From: Chondrus crispus
Lineage: Eukaryota > Rhodophyta > Florideophyceae > Gigartinales > Gigartinaceae
DNA length: 64,000 bases
Reading direction: 5' to 3'
Assembly (NCBI RefSeq): GCF_000350225.1
Contig: NW_005179353.1
Location: 62,001 to 126,000 of the forward strand
Positions 29,818 through 40,808 of the stretch are shown here, in pieces. The notes beneath the pieces were generated by a model. That model was not told the DNA's origin and ran no database searches. It saw nothing but the letters and a program-made list of their open reading frames with translations. The position numbers were made by a program, and so were the translations under genes. Within the stretch, counting starts at the first letter, position 1, and every line of letters starts with the position of its first letter.

Positions 29818-31410
29818 ATGTCCACCCACCTCCACCCACCTCCACCCACTTCCACCCACCCCCCTTCTTTCGTATCATCTCCCACACCATCCCCAACCAT
29901 GGTCCAACTTCCCTTCAGCACCCCCGTCGCCAACGTCGTCCGCTTTCTCGTCATCGAGTATCTCATCATCAAGCTTCTCCACTACTGTATCGAAGGCTTA
30001 TCCTCCCTCATCGCCAAAAACCGTCTCCGACGCGGCGAAAACGTCCAAATCGCCGACGGACTAATCACATCCTCCCACGTCCCCTATCGCCTTCGCGAGC
30101 GCAAACTTTTCCACTTTTCCGATGGGTTATCGTCATCCTCCTCAACGCCCTCCTTATTTCTGTAGAGTTTGGCTTTTCCAGCACTCAGGAGCTCAAGAAC
30201 CTTCCCCCTCGAAATAACTACCTCCCAGGAGATGCCCCCACCCACTCTGACCGCCTCCCGTTCAATGCAAGGCGTCTCGCCCCGCCAATGGCTCGACAGG
30301 CTTGAGCGCTTGCACACCGCCTGCGTTCAAAGGCAAGAGAAACACCGCCTTCGCATTTATGCACCTGCAGGCTTCATAACAGACGAGTTCGTCCGCAACG
30401 ACTCGGCCTTGTTTTTCAGGGCCAAGCCCACATGTGCTGATGACACCGAGTTCAAGCCCAAACTTCCGGCAGTCCTTTTTGACGTGTCCTATTCGGGTTT
30501 GGACGACGTTGAGGAACCGTTCAGTTTTGCATTCGCCGACCTCACCGTCAATGAAATTCTCGATGTTAATCTCGGTTTTCCCGAGGACGATGTGGATGTG
30601 CAAGTCTCTGGCGAACTAGATTTGTCTCAGGGCGATTATAACCAGGGGGACTTTGTTAAATCCGTTTCCGGGGTGTGCACCGTGGACCGTAACGCTGACC
30701 TGTCAGATCCTGAAGATAGCCCACATGTGTATTGCTACCTCACTGACGGTCAGGACTACCGCTTCATGGTACCGGGATTCATGGGACTTACTACGTTTGG
30801 AGGAAAGCTGGGCGAGATAGAGGCTGGCGACCGTCTTCCAGTCAGGGGCCAGGATGGGGTTTTCCGGGCAAAATTCCTTCCGGATCTCGATGATGACCGA
30901 GGCGAGGCCATGGACGGAGACCACCTGGCAGCGATCAAGACCTTTGCCGTTTCGTTTGGAACAAGGGGAAAGTTGACGTACGCAACGATGTCGTTAGCGC
31001 TCTCGCCGGCGATACGAACGTTTTGCGGGGCGACGCTGTATGGTATCACACAACTGGAGAGAAGGGACATTTTGAGGGTGGAGAGTCAAGAACCTGTTCG
31101 TGGACCTGAGAGGGCTGAGGTGAGTTCTTGGGCTTTGGTGGTGCTTTGCGTGCTGGTCGCCCTCACGGGAGCCGGAGGAGCAGCATTATCTTTGATGAAG
31201 AGGCGGACGAGGACGGAAGGGGTGCCCGTGATCTATAGTAGCTTGGCAGCAAAGATGATGGAGAGGTTGGACATCAAGGACCCAGCAGGGCTGACTTGCA
31301 CGGCACTGGACGATGGAAGCGGGGGTCGGAGAGTGGCATTTGTGGAAGATATGGCTGCGGGCAAGGGAAGTAGTAGTAGCGAGGGCATGGGTAGTGACGA
31401 AGTGGCTTGA
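29818..31410 (+). pseudogene. Membrane protein of unknown family, one in-frame stop
   Basis: A single frame runs from ATG at 29818 (a second ATG at 29899 gives MVQLPFSTPVANVVRF) to 31410, broken only by TAG at 30163-30165. The N-terminal part has a hydrophobic stretch (VVRFLVIEYLIIKLLHYC). Near residue 430 of the joined frame a transmembrane helix follows (WALVVLCVLVALTGAGGAAL) with a basic stop-transfer (MKRRTR). The region between is acidic and looks like an extracytoplasmic domain. Between about 30115 and 30265 the alternative frame reads WVIVILLNALLISVEFGF, a better membrane helix, so two compensating indels or an intron may be involved instead of one stop. I do not recognise the family. 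A CCACCCA-rich tract (29823-29862) lies in the 5' part. Confidence 0.5.
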
Positions 31411-31954
31411 GGCTGTGAGTTGGTCAGCATGTAAATGTGAATATTACAGTACTTGCACCTCGACAGACTGCATATCGATAGCATCGAGAGCAATAGCAGA
31501 TATTGTAGAGTCTGCTGCAAGGGTACGTTTATGGGTCTTCAGGCGAAGACTGATGTGCTCGCAATTGCGGGCAGCGATGGTTGCGGGCAGCGATGATTAG
31601 ACCAAGATATGGTGCATTTGTCGCAGTGCTTTGGAATGGCGGGATGTCGCGCACCCCTCCATCCATCCGCCTTCCCAGACAACATTTACCGTACCACATT
31701 TGCTCTTGTGGTGACAACGCTGGCATCCAGCTCCCATCTCCGGGTGGCGTATCTCCAACTCTCAGTCCATTGGTTACGCATTCTATCCTGATTGACCTTT
31801 CACCCGCCGCCCGATGCCCGCTCTGTATTTATATGTCTTGCTCACCATCGTCCCTCACCTTCCTCCTCCCGCCTTCCTCCTCCCGCCTTCCTCCTCCCGC
31901 TTTCTTTCTCCAGCTTCCTCCTCCAACCCCAACTCCCCATCTCTCTTTCTCAGA

Positions 31955-32146
31955 ATGTCTACCCCACATATCAGCCTTGCCGGCTTTGCTGCCAACACCC
32001 CTTTCCCCTCATTTACCTCCGCTCGCCCGCAAACCTTGACCGTTCTCGACCGCCTTGCCGCCGCCGCGGAGAGAACCGTCAAGCATTCCAAAAAGAAGAT
32101 CTCACACAAGCAGCAAATGGCCGTCATCCACGCAGGGCGGCGATAG
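31955..32146 (+). CDS. Small 63-aa protein
   Basis: ATG at 31955 follows a strongly pyrimidine-rich leader with repeated CTCCCGCCTTCCTC. The product starts MSTPHISLAGFAANTPF and has a basic C-terminal half (AAERTVKHSKKKISHKQQ). No family is recognised. It could be the first exon of a longer gene. Confidence 0.35.
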   Translation: MSTPHISLAGFAANTPFPSFTSARPQTLTVLDRLAAAAERTVKHSKKKISHKQQMAVIHAGRR

Positions 32147-32561
32147 TCTTCTCATCTGTCCGTTTTTATTTTCCCCCGGTAAAGATGGAGGTGTGCATTC
32201 GTCACGGGACGCGGTCTTCCAAGGGGGAAACGCATCCGTTGTCGAGTCCTGAAGCGTTGAGCGCTGCGGCAACTCTCCGTGTCTATTCCCGGCAGCTTCG
32301 TCCACTTAGTCGAACAATTAGTAGTTGCATCTACCATAGAGCAGCCAAGGGCACGCTTTTCTCATTCTAGTTGTGCGTCATACAGCAGTGCTCATCCGGA
32401 GTTTTGATTCAAAATCATTTCCTGGCGTGCCACCATCGCCAATGTAAAACATACCACTCGCACCAGCCCACATTTCTCTCGCATTCCAACTGCCTCCATC
32501 CCGGTCATGTAGACCAGCTGCTCTCAGCCGTTACCCACGACCGACCTTCTGACCTTTTGTG

Positions 32562-33536
32562 ATGGGCCTACCAGACCCTCCCGCTCCCGCCGTCGGCATG
32601 CGCAACGCCCTTGCTTCCACTCCAACTTCTTCCAACGTCTCCCAACTGGCCGCCACTTCCTATCATCTCTCCACACCAGACTCCGCCTTCGCCTTCCCCG
32701 CGTCCCATCTCCCCGTCAAAGCCCACGCCGCCGGCACCCAGGACCTCTTCGCCACCATTCTCAACCAATTCCTAATATTCACAGACGCCTCTGCAAAAAT
32801 CACCGTGTCCTGCCCGACCCGACTTCACGTCGAACCCACAGATCTATCCGTCACTCGACTGTTAGATGGCACAGCCATGGCCGCTGTCGCTGGATTCGAC
32901 GGCGTTTTCGTGTCCTGCCTTACCAGTCGAAAGGCAACTGCCCTACAACTCCTACTCGGATCCGACAGCCACCCTTGCGTCGCCGTCGATGTCTCTGAGA
33001 GAGGCGCCGTCGCTGTAGGTTCCATGGCAGGCCAGATCGCGTTGTGGGATAGCTTGGATGCGGATGCTTCTGTTGTGATTGGTGTGCCAGATGGCATCGA
33101 CTTATGTGACCGTCTCACGCAAATACGGTTCACGAGGGATGGAGACATTATCGTCGCATGGTGGAGCGGGTTGCTTATAAGATACACGTTTTATAAGAAC
33201 AAGGCGAGTTGTGTTTGGAAGTTGACGAGTGCGCAGTGGAGGGGGAGGGAGTTTTGCACGTTTTCGGGGACATTTTTTGCGTTTGCGACGGACGGGAATG
33301 GTGAGCGAGCCGTCGTAACTCGTGGTGATGGTGTTATTTACTATGTGCATCTTGCGACGGGGGAGAGCAGTAAACGAGTACTAAGTCTTTCGCAGAGAAA
33401 GGTTGTTGTGAAGGGGTTGTGCACCTGTGCTCAAGGTACTTTCCTCTGGCTGCGTGATTCTCGAAGGCTTTTTCGAATCAAATGGCCAGATAGGGAGCAT
33501 GAAGCTTCGTCCTCCGCGCTGAACGGAATCCCCTGA
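32562..33536 (+). CDS. WD40-like beta-propeller protein
   Basis: 324 codons from ATG at 32562. No introns are needed. The sequence has beta-rich blocks that look like degenerate WD units, most clearly AVAVGSMAGQIALWDSLDAD near residue 155, then RFTRDGDIIVAWWSGLLIRY and VVTRGDGVIYYVHLATGES. Such propellers serve as protein interaction platforms. The length suits a seven-bladed propeller with weak outer blades. I cannot name an orthologue; a nuclear-pore or assembly-factor type WD protein is possible. Confidence 0.55.
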   Translation: MGLPDPPAPAVGMRNALASTPTSSNVSQLAATSYHLSTPDSAFAFPASHLPVKAHAAGTQDLFATILNQFLIFTDASAKITVSCPTRLHVEPTDLSVTRLLDGTAMAAVAGFDGVFVSCLTSRKATALQLLLGSDSHPCVAVDVSERGAVAVGSMAGQIALWDSLDADASVVIGVPDGIDLCDRLTQIRFTRDGDIIVAWWSGLLIRYTFYKNKASCVWKLTSAQWRGREFCTFSGTFFAFATDGNGERAVVTRGDGVIYYVHLATGESSKRVLSLSQRKVVVKGLCTCAQGTFLWLRDSRRLFRIKWPDREHEASSSALNGIP

Positions 33537-35317
33537 TATTAGAACGTGGCTCCTAAAGCCGGTGACGAGGGAACGGAGTGTTCTCAACTCTCAGGCACAC
33601 TATATTCAAGGCTAGTGGTGGGGCTGGGCTACCTTCGGACTAGCAAGCGTTTTTTCGGAGGGCGTAATGTGACCGCGATACGTTGGAAGCTTCGAACAAT
33701 ACCACGATCACCGCGATGTGGCATGACGTGTGGGGGTGCTTTGGTCAGGCTTCGAAGGAACGCCCCGACTTTGGCTCGCGTTGGATGTCATGTGATCAGG
33801 GCCGTGAGTTGGGTGGGTGCTATGCCGCAATGACTCGCACAAGACCGTCCAAGGACCGTCCGTGCCATGTCTGAGCAGGACCGGCGTGTGGTCAACCCAA
33901 CTCACACTATGGGCCCGCCAATTACGGTAAGGTCACAGTGGGCAATTTGCCCTGTGAGATTGCATTAGAAGTGCAGTCGACATCTCCCGAATAGTGCTAC
34001 ATCCCGCAGGTGCACATGCCAGTGTACTATTGAAATATTACATTGATTTCTGTACAGTATTGGTTTGGATACAAGGGTGGTGTCTTGATTTTCTGTACAG
34101 TTTCATTGCAGCTTTCTGTTGTCTCATCTCTTATTACTTCTCACCCAGGAATGTGGTGCAGATTGTGTTCCCAATCACCTTTTTGAAAGTGGCGTTTTCG
34201 TTTCCAAGTTTTATGACATGCGATTTTAAGGTGGTTTGAGAAAGCTTTTTTTCCAGATATTTCTAAAGACAAACTTCAAGAACATGAAGTTCTCACTAAT
34301 CTCTTTCCTTCCACATGTCAAAAGTCGAATAGGGTGGCGAGGGGATCTTTCTCCCTCTTGTCGAGAAAGCACAAGGCGAGAAAAGGATGTCCAAACGTGA
34401 CTTCATGAGGACAACGGTCGGATAGACACAAGACACGAACTCCCCAGCCCACCCTCCCACACCTTTCAACAAGCGCTGATAGTGAGCTGGCGACCACCAG
34501 GAATACAATACGTCTAGCTGAACAGAGAATTGTCGACTCGCACATCTGTTTCATGCGCTGGACAGCCCTGTCCACTGCAGCCGCAGATTGGCTACAGTAT
34601 GTAGTACCAACGGTACCTTGGTAGTGTGAATAGTGTTGAAAAAACAAGATTACGCTTTAATACCTAAAGATCTCGGCTTAGAAATGTTTACCGTTCCTTG
34701 AATTCCGGGATGATTGCCCCCGTCTTTCGCTGTCCCCAATTGGTGTGGACATAAACGTTGATACAACGGCCAGAGCAGCGCAGTGGCGCGTGTTTCCATG
34801 CCACCTCGGGCCGCTATCCTAGCGACCCACTTCGGCGGATGAGGACCACATTCGCCTTGATTTGGGGCGCGCGTCCATGACCCACCTGATTTCGAGTTCT
34901 GCTTTGGTAAGCTTCAAAATGAGGGGTCATTTCCACGATGAGAGGGCGTGAGTAGCGACGGGAGATCGCGTTATTTTACCCAGCGTGTGTGTGAAAAACA
35001 TTCTCGAATGGTTAATCCATACAAGAAAGAGTAGGGAGAGGACACAATCAGTGATGACTTGATGACTGAGCAGCGAAGCAGAGGGTGGGATGGTCGGAGA
35101 ACAAGCGACGAATTGAGGAAGAGAGAAGAGTGGTGGGAGAGTTTTGACGTGCCTCTCTTATATAGCCCTGTTTTCGGACAGTGGCCGAAATTCCATTTCT
35201 GCCAAGTTCCATGACGCCAATGAAGAATCATTTCCAAGTCATAGTGGGGGTGCCAATCCATAGCGTGGGACTTGGTGCTGATTATTTTTCTGTCAATTTT
35301 TCATTGCGAGAGTGAAG
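33537..35317. other. Intergenic, no gene recognised
   Basis: Short frames on both strands show no coherent protein. Two AT-rich patches (33990-34290 and 34620-34700) are present. Confidence 0.4.
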
Positions 35318-35354
35318 AATCAGCACCAAGTCATACTGTGACTTGGTGCTGATT
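35318..35354. repeat. Perfect 16-bp-stem hairpin with TACTG loop
   Basis: AATCAGCACCAAGTCA (35318-35333), loop TACTG, TGACTTGGTGCTGATT (35339-35354). Further copies of the arm occur nearby: GACTTGGTGCTGATT near 35270 and GCCAAGTCA-TCC-TGACTTGGC at 35435-35455. They lie just past the 3' end of the tyrosine recombinase remnant and may be its terminal repeats. Confidence 0.9.
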
Positions 35355-35439
35355 TTTTTGTTTTGCCAAGTTTTCATGACGCGAATGAAGATTCATTCGC
35401 CAAATCATGGCCTGTAGATTGGCGCTGACTTGTCGCCAA

Positions 35440-36749
35440 GTCATCCTGACTTGGCTTTGTACGGCTGAAATGGTCCACTTGTTTTCCACTTTTTGCTGAG
35501 TTGTCGTGCGGTCCAACCGAAAAGCCCCCTTCTCCAAATCCACCTTTCAATTGCCAATGAATGCACTGAATAGTGTTGAGGAAAATCCATAGGGAGTAGT
35601 CGAGATTTCGGACAGATGTCCGAAAAAGAAGACGGAATCTCCGCACGGCTGTACGCGAGCGTCGAGATAAGATTCTTCCATTGTGCGAGCGACACTCCAA
35701 TCTCACCAGATGCGAATGCGGTAGGAAGGGACTCCTATTGCAGCGCATTCCGATGCGGCACCCATGCGAAGCGAATGTGCGGACCACAACACCTGCGGAG
35801 GTGGAGTGAGGCCAGCTTGAGACAGGCAAGCTTGGAGCCAACGTGAGATGCTTGCCGATGACGGTGTGAGCCGTTGGCCCGGGAGGGTCCAATAGTAGCG
35901 ACTTGTGGAGAGGGTGTTCCGGCGGTAACGGTCGTACCGTAAGACCAAGTCGATGAGCGATGGCTTGTCTGGAGATAGCCTAGTGTAGGATAGGGTATGT
36001 GCCACGCGAGACCGATTTTTCCGTAAAGCAATTGCCAAGTCAATTGATTGTTCCGAAACTTGAATGTTGTCCATGCGAAGCGCAGCGCCAGCCTCCCCCC
36101 TGTTGAACAAGACTTAGGAAACCAGAAAAGCAGTAGCGTTGCAAATCAGCTGACGGTTGAGAGCAGGAGCAGCCATAGCAGCATCGAAGATTTTCTTGGC
36201 TATGGTGCTCGGGAGGGCCCGTCGTTCCTTGTGTGCGTCAGGGCCGTTTTCGGCGCGGCAATCCAGGTCAGATTGTTGGTAGGCGTCCAACGCGAGCTAG
36301 ATGAGTGGGGTGTATTCCACGGGCAACTTCACTCGTTTGTGGGACGTTACCACTGCTGAGATGTAATTCTTGACTGATCCGCCAGCAATCGTGCCTGAGT
36401 CGAAGAGCCAACTGAGGTACCTGAGCAAAGATCCTTCGTCAGCAGTCCATGTGTCGATCCTTTCCGGAGTACAGAACCTAGACCACTTCTGCCAGAATCT
36501 CTCATTGCACTTCCGGGTGATAGGCGCCCAAGCGCGGTGACTTAGACCTGCGATAGTAGTCCCCCCGCCTGAGATTCCAACTACAGCGGCGCGCAGGACT
36601 GAGCCACGAAGAGAAAGAGCTACACTGCGGAGGCAAAACCGTGAAAAACAATAAAAAGTATTGTTTTTGGACGATAGTATTAAAGAAATAACGAAACGTT
36701 GTCCAAAAGCAATGTTTTTGACATGGAAAACATTACTATTATTGTCCAA
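35440..36749 (-). pseudogene. Tyrosine recombinase remnant (DIRS/Ngaro/Crypton type)
   Basis: 36749-36297 looks like the N-terminal core-binding domain of a tyrosine recombinase (LLRYLSWLFDSGTIAGGSVK then NYISAVVTSHKR). 36110-35703 carries the catalytic domain with SAHSLRMGAASECAAIGVPS, the conserved H-x-x-R block. The frame changes near 35700 into WSLAQWKNLISTLAYSRAE, the expected position of the last His/Trp and the tyrosine region. In the family the enzyme integrates circular DNA intermediates. Frame breaks near 36200 and 35700 make it inactive. No reverse transcriptase is next to it here, but a related RT fragment lies at 56006-56400. Confidence 0.65.
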
Positions 36750-36925
36750 GGACGGTAATTAGATTGCATTAATAACAGTACTATTGTATGTGTGGCGGCA
36801 ATACATATAGACCTAAGAAACATTATCAATGTTGTCTATGAACGGTACATCGTCACTTTTTCTGAAACAACAGAAGTTTTGTTTATGAACATTCCAAATA
36901 TTGTTTAAAAGCGAGGAAATGACTT
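36640..36925. repeat. AT-rich degenerate repeat array 1
   Basis: Imperfect units of about 30-35 bp built on AACATTA...ATTGTCCAAGGACGG (for example GAAAACATTACTATTATTG, then GAAACATTATCAATGTTGTC, then GAACATTCCAAATATTG). The array lies upstream of, and runs into, the recombinase remnant. It resembles 55240-56030. Confidence 0.6.
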
Positions 36926-37384
36926 GCAATCACAAAATTAACTCGTCAAATGTTAACGAGGCGGGTGACAGCATTTATGAGGTTTCCGAGGTGATTCTGA
37001 TGCGGAAACGCAAGAGGCGAAAACTGGACTTGCTAAAAGCAATGCCTAGTGCCAATCGTCTCTAATTTACAGACGATGGTAAGGCCGTCAGAGCGTCTGA
37101 CATGGGGAACGACAATGAAGACTCATCAGATGAGAAAGACCTTCATGGTATATCTGACTACGCAATGACCGTGTCATCCCGTTTGACCCAGAGTGTCGGC
37201 GCAGGGTGGGGTGCGTTGATGTCTTCACATGTGCGGCTTGTCGGGCCTCAACGCGTGATGGAGGGGTCCAAGCTGGAGGCTCGTGTTGATGGAGTGCCAC
37301 TGGGTGTTGTGAAGAGGTTATCGTCCAACTGCGAGAAGCGAACAGGGGAGCAGTCTGAGAAGAGTGCTCCTGAGGTTTGCGTGA

Positions 37385-38596
37385 TTGCGTATGGAGTACC
37401 GTGGAATGCGTCCCTGTATGACGATGGACAACCGCATCTGCTCACCATTCATTCAGCTTCGCAGCGGCATGCTTCGCACCCGTTTTCGTTTAACGGGGTG
37501 CATGAGACTGGGGACTTTTATCGGCTCCATCGCCGACGAGTATGGCCGCAAGTTTAACGTCCTGGTCTTCGTCATCACGTACGCCCTGTCCTGCATGACC
37601 AAGCACTCGCCGAACTTTGCTACCTTGATGGTCGGCAGGCGGCTGGCGGGCATTGCTACCAGCATCCTCTTCTCGGCCTTTGAGTCGTGGCTTGTGTCGG
37701 AGCATAACAACCGCGGCTTTGATCCCAACCTCATCGCCGACACTTTTTCAAAGGCCCAGTTTGGGAATGCTGTCGTCGCCATTGTCGCAGGCCAGGTTGC
37801 TGGCATGGTCGCTGCCCAGTTTGGAAAGGTCGCCCCGTTTGATACGGCCGCTGTCATCCTCGCCGCCACGGGCCTCATTGTCATGTTGTCCTGGTCCGAG
37901 AACTTTGGCGATAGTAGGCAGACCGTCACCGGCGGCTTGCGCAGTGCCTGGCATATGATGATTGCCGATGAGAAGATCTTGCTTGTCGGCATCATTCAGT
38001 CCTGCTTTGAGTCTGCCATGTATCTCATGGTCTTCAGTTGGACCCCGGCGCTACAGGCCGCGTCGCATGCCATGTCACTTGGCGAGATTGCGCATGGCAT
38101 GATCTTTAGTTCCTTCATGGTTTGCATCATAATTGGAAGCATTTTATTCGTCTTTCTTATGAAGACACAACCCGCTGAGCTATTCATGCGCAATATGTAC
38201 ATCATAGGCGTCGTTTGCTTTGTCGTCACCACCATATCATCCAATGTATGGGAGGTGTACGGCGGTCTGCTTGCGTTTGAGGTCATTTGCGATTTGTACT
38301 TTCCGGCTATGGGTACCATGCGAGCAAAGTATGTTCTCGAGGTCACCCGATCCGCCATTATGAACTACTTTCGTCTTCCTTTGAATCTCATAGTCTGCCT
38401 CATTCTGTACAAAAACTATGAGAATACCACCGTCTTCTGCCTGTGTGCCGTCGTGATGGCCATTGCCGTCATATGCCAACAGCGCCTTTTCAGTGCTTCA
38501 AAAGTCTCCATCGGCACCAAAGATGAATGGACTAGAGAAGAGTGCGCCGAACTCGTCGAAGAGGGCGATAGCACTGTTGAAGATGCTGTGCGGTAA
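37385..38596 (+). CDS. MFS transporter, MFSD5/molybdate-anion transporter type, N-terminus missing or in another exon
   Basis: From about 37505 the frame reads RLGTFIGSIADEYGRK, the conserved loop after TM2, then ILFSAFESWLVSEH, a hallmark of the MFSD5 (MOT2-like) family. At least nine hydrophobic segments follow (AVVAIVAGQVAGMVAAQF, AAVILAATGLIVMLSW, MVCIIIGSILFVFL, YIIGVVCFVVTTI and others). Proteins of this family import molybdate at the plasma membrane. The first one or two helices expected before RLGTF are not seen; upstream codons (37385-37500) are not hydrophobic, so a 5' exon is missing or the copy is truncated. It ends with an acidic tail at 38596, convergent with the UTP6-like gene. 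Confidence 0.8.
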   Translation: MRMEYRGMRPCMTMDNRICSPFIQLRSGMLRTRFRLTGCMRLGTFIGSIADEYGRKFNVLVFVITYALSCMTKHSPNFATLMVGRRLAGIATSILFSAFESWLVSEHNNRGFDPNLIADTFSKAQFGNAVVAIVAGQVAGMVAAQFGKVAPFDTAAVILAATGLIVMLSWSENFGDSRQTVTGGLRSAWHMMIADEKILLVGIIQSCFESAMYLMVFSWTPALQAASHAMSLGEIAHGMIFSSFMVCIIIGSILFVFLMKTQPAELFMRNMYIIGVVCFVVTTISSNVWEVYGGLLAFEVICDLYFPAMGTMRAKYVLEVTRSAIMNYFRLPLNLIVCLILYKNYENTTVFCLCAVVMAIAVICQQRLFSASKVSIGTKDEWTREECAELVEEGDSTVEDAVR

Positions 38597-38951
38597 ATCG
38601 ACTTGCCCGCCTACCCCCCCCCACACCCATACTATCGTGGGCTTCACCTGGCAAAACATGCGCTGCTTCTGAGACAGCTCTGTGGCAAATAAATGGCTCG
38701 CCACAATGCTCAGAATTTAGAGATGCGAGTTGGTAGTACGCAGTAGAACAGTGGAGCGTAATGTTGTATTGCATTGAATGTGTTTCAGCCCGATGGATAA
38801 AACGGCCCGTGTTAGAATCAGTCATTGAGAGGTCTGACATCTATCAGTGCGAGTATGGTGCGTCCCAAGCGTTTTCCCAGCACGCTCCAGAGCAGCACGC
38901 TGTTCTTCATGCAAGGTTGCGGAGAATTTGTCTCTCTGTAAAGAGCTCTCC

Positions 38952-39791
38952 TCACTTTGCGTCTAAAGCCTTCAATGCCTGCCAGTTGACTTTCGTTGCC
39001 AGCTTTGATTCGCGTGCAATGCGCCTTTCGAAATCCAGATAATCAAGCCACAAGTCCACATTTGTGTTCGCCGATTGCAAAGCCGTTGCTGCTTTAAAAA
39101 GTTTGCTTGTTTGGAAAGGGAGCTGAAGCACGTCTGCATCAGATAGTTGTCACTGAGTCTGCATGCGGTCATAATTTTTCATTTGAGACCGGATGGCCGA
39201 GTGTAATGACTTCAATGTGAGCGGGGGCAGGGAAAGCATGGTATCGCAAATGCCCTGCAACTGTTTCAGATTGCCCTCTGAAGATATCCATGCGCAGAGA
39301 GCTCTCTCCTCATCGCGCCCTCGAAAGGGGATGAGAACCTTGGCCGTCAACACATCGTGCGATTTTCTTGACAAGGGACAAGTTTTTGATTCTAGCATGT
39401 TCGCAAAGTGGTTCATAGACCAGGTGTGAGGGTCTTTGGGATCCACACCGTCGGGGCCTTCCGTTCCGCTACTAGAAAAATCACCACTGAAAACTTTTCC
39501 AGACTCGATGAGGACAAGCACTTTCTTGGCGAGGGAAGTAGCTGCCTGGTGCTGTTCGCAAGTGCTGATAAGGGCGATTAGGTTTTCCCAAACTGTTGGT
39601 GGTGGGTTGGTGGGAGTAAGGGAATGGGATGGGGTAGTGGAAGGTTGGCCGGCCGGCGCAGGCACGGGAGGGAGAAATTGGAACAATTTATTCCGAATGT
39701 TGTTGGGATGGAGACTGATCTTGAGTCGAGCACGGGAGGCGTTTCGGCAAAACCTTCGGCCCTCGAAACGGCACTCGGCGTCGACATGCAA
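38952..39791 (-). pseudogene. C-terminal part of a UTP6-like HAT-repeat protein with internal TGA
   Basis: The frame from about 39620 downward reads HAT-like helices (ERALCAWISSEGNLKQLQGI). After an in-frame TGA at 39150-39152 it continues SKLFKAATALQSANTNVDLW then LDYLDFERRIARESKLATKV to a stop at 38952. This end resembles the C-terminus of UTP6, a small-subunit processome protein that binds U3 snoRNP in the nucleolus. The N-terminal HAT repeats (several hundred residues) are absent; the region before TVWENLIALIS is low-complexity and may be intron or fusion sequence. Truncation plus the TGA suggest a dead fragment. Confidence 0.55.
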
Positions 39792-39932
39792 GAGACGGGC
39801 TCCCTCGCCCCCCCGGCGTCAACGCGAGCGGATAGGACGAACAAGTACCACGCGCACTACTCTACGACGCGCATCTACACTACGATAGTCCCCAAACGCG
39901 GGCCTTCCCTCCCCTGGCCCTCCGCGCGGTAA

Positions 39933-40691
39933 TCACGTGAGCAAGTCGACGATCTGGTCGACGACGGCGACAAGAAACGGGGGCGTCTTCTGCGCGATAG
40001 GGACGACGATATCGACGACCTGGTCCACAAGCGACGGATGTCCGGGCTCGAGCACCTCCCTCGCGAAGCAAAGCACGAAGCCGAGCGCGGCAGCGCGACC
40101 ATTGACGCTCTCGGCGGCGTTCCAGAAGGAGCGCGCCGGCCTGACTGCGGCGCAGCCATCGCCTGCAGCGGGGGTGGAAACGTCGACGGCGGGCGCGACC
40201 GTGCGCCCGGGCGGGGCTCGCTTGTGCGGCGGGGCGTTGGCGATCTCGGCGAAGGCGGTGGCGAGCAGCTCGCGGCGCTGGAGGCCGGGCAGGGTGACGA
40301 AGTCGTCGTGCGAGAGGCGCGCGGCCGAGGCGATGCGCTCGTTGTCCAGCTGTGCGACGGCGCGCGCGCGCAGCCCGTCCAGCTGGGCCACGGGGTCGGG
40401 CGGCGGGCGCGCGGCGGCAGGCGCGGGCGGCGGGCGGCGCGACGCGCGGCGCGACGCGCGCGGCAGCAGCAGGCGCAGGCGGCGCGCTAGGCGCGGCAGC
40501 AAGACGCGCGCGCGCGGCGGCAGAAGTGTGTTAAAGGCCAGCGTCACCGACACGGACACCACCGCCAGCACGCCCGCCAAGACCGGCGGCGGCAGCGCGA
40601 AGGCCGGCGCGGGCGTGCAGCGCCGGCGCATTGGCCCCGGGGGTGGCGCGCGCGGGCGGCGCAGCGTGCGAATGGTGGAAGTGGCGGGCAT
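39933..40691 (-). CDS. HLIP/one-helix chlorophyll-binding-like plastid protein
   Basis: Starting at the second Met (40691; an upstream ATG at 40724 is also in frame) the protein begins MPATSTIRTLRRPRAP, an Arg/Ser/Pro-rich region like a plastid transit peptide. It then has a hydrophobic segment (VLAGVLAVVSVSVTLAFNTL), a basic linker, and near the C-terminus FWNAAESVNGRAAALGFVLC. The E-x-x-N-G-R-x-A-x-x-G pattern is the chlorophyll-binding helix of the CAB/ELIP/HLIP family. Such proteins bind pigment in thylakoids and take part in photoprotection and photosystem assembly. The gene is very GC-rich compared with neighbours and appears intact. Confidence 0.75.
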   Translation of the reverse strand: MPATSTIRTLRRPRAPPPGPMRRRCTPAPAFALPPPVLAGVLAVVSVSVTLAFNTLLPPRARVLLPRLARRLRLLLPRASRRASRRPPPAPAAARPPPDPVAQLDGLRARAVAQLDNERIASAARLSHDDFVTLPGLQRRELLATAFAEIANAPPHKRAPPGRTVAPAVDVSTPAAGDGCAAVRPARSFWNAAESVNGRAAALGFVLCFAREVLEPGHPSLVDQVVDIVVPIAQKTPPFLVAVVDQIVDLLT

Positions 40692-40808
40692 GGTAGAAGC
40701 TGTCTTTGCAATCAACTCATACATACTTCTGAAAACTGTTTTCCGGCGAAACAGTTAAGTGATCTTCACAAACAGTCGCAGTTCGAGTTTGCCGCGCTTC
40801 CCAACGTG

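Noticed and set aside
39937-40758. 273-codon plus-strand frame opposite the HLIP-like gene
   Set aside because: It is a GC-rich shadow; the minus strand carries the clear ExxNGRxAxxG motif and transit-like N-terminus.
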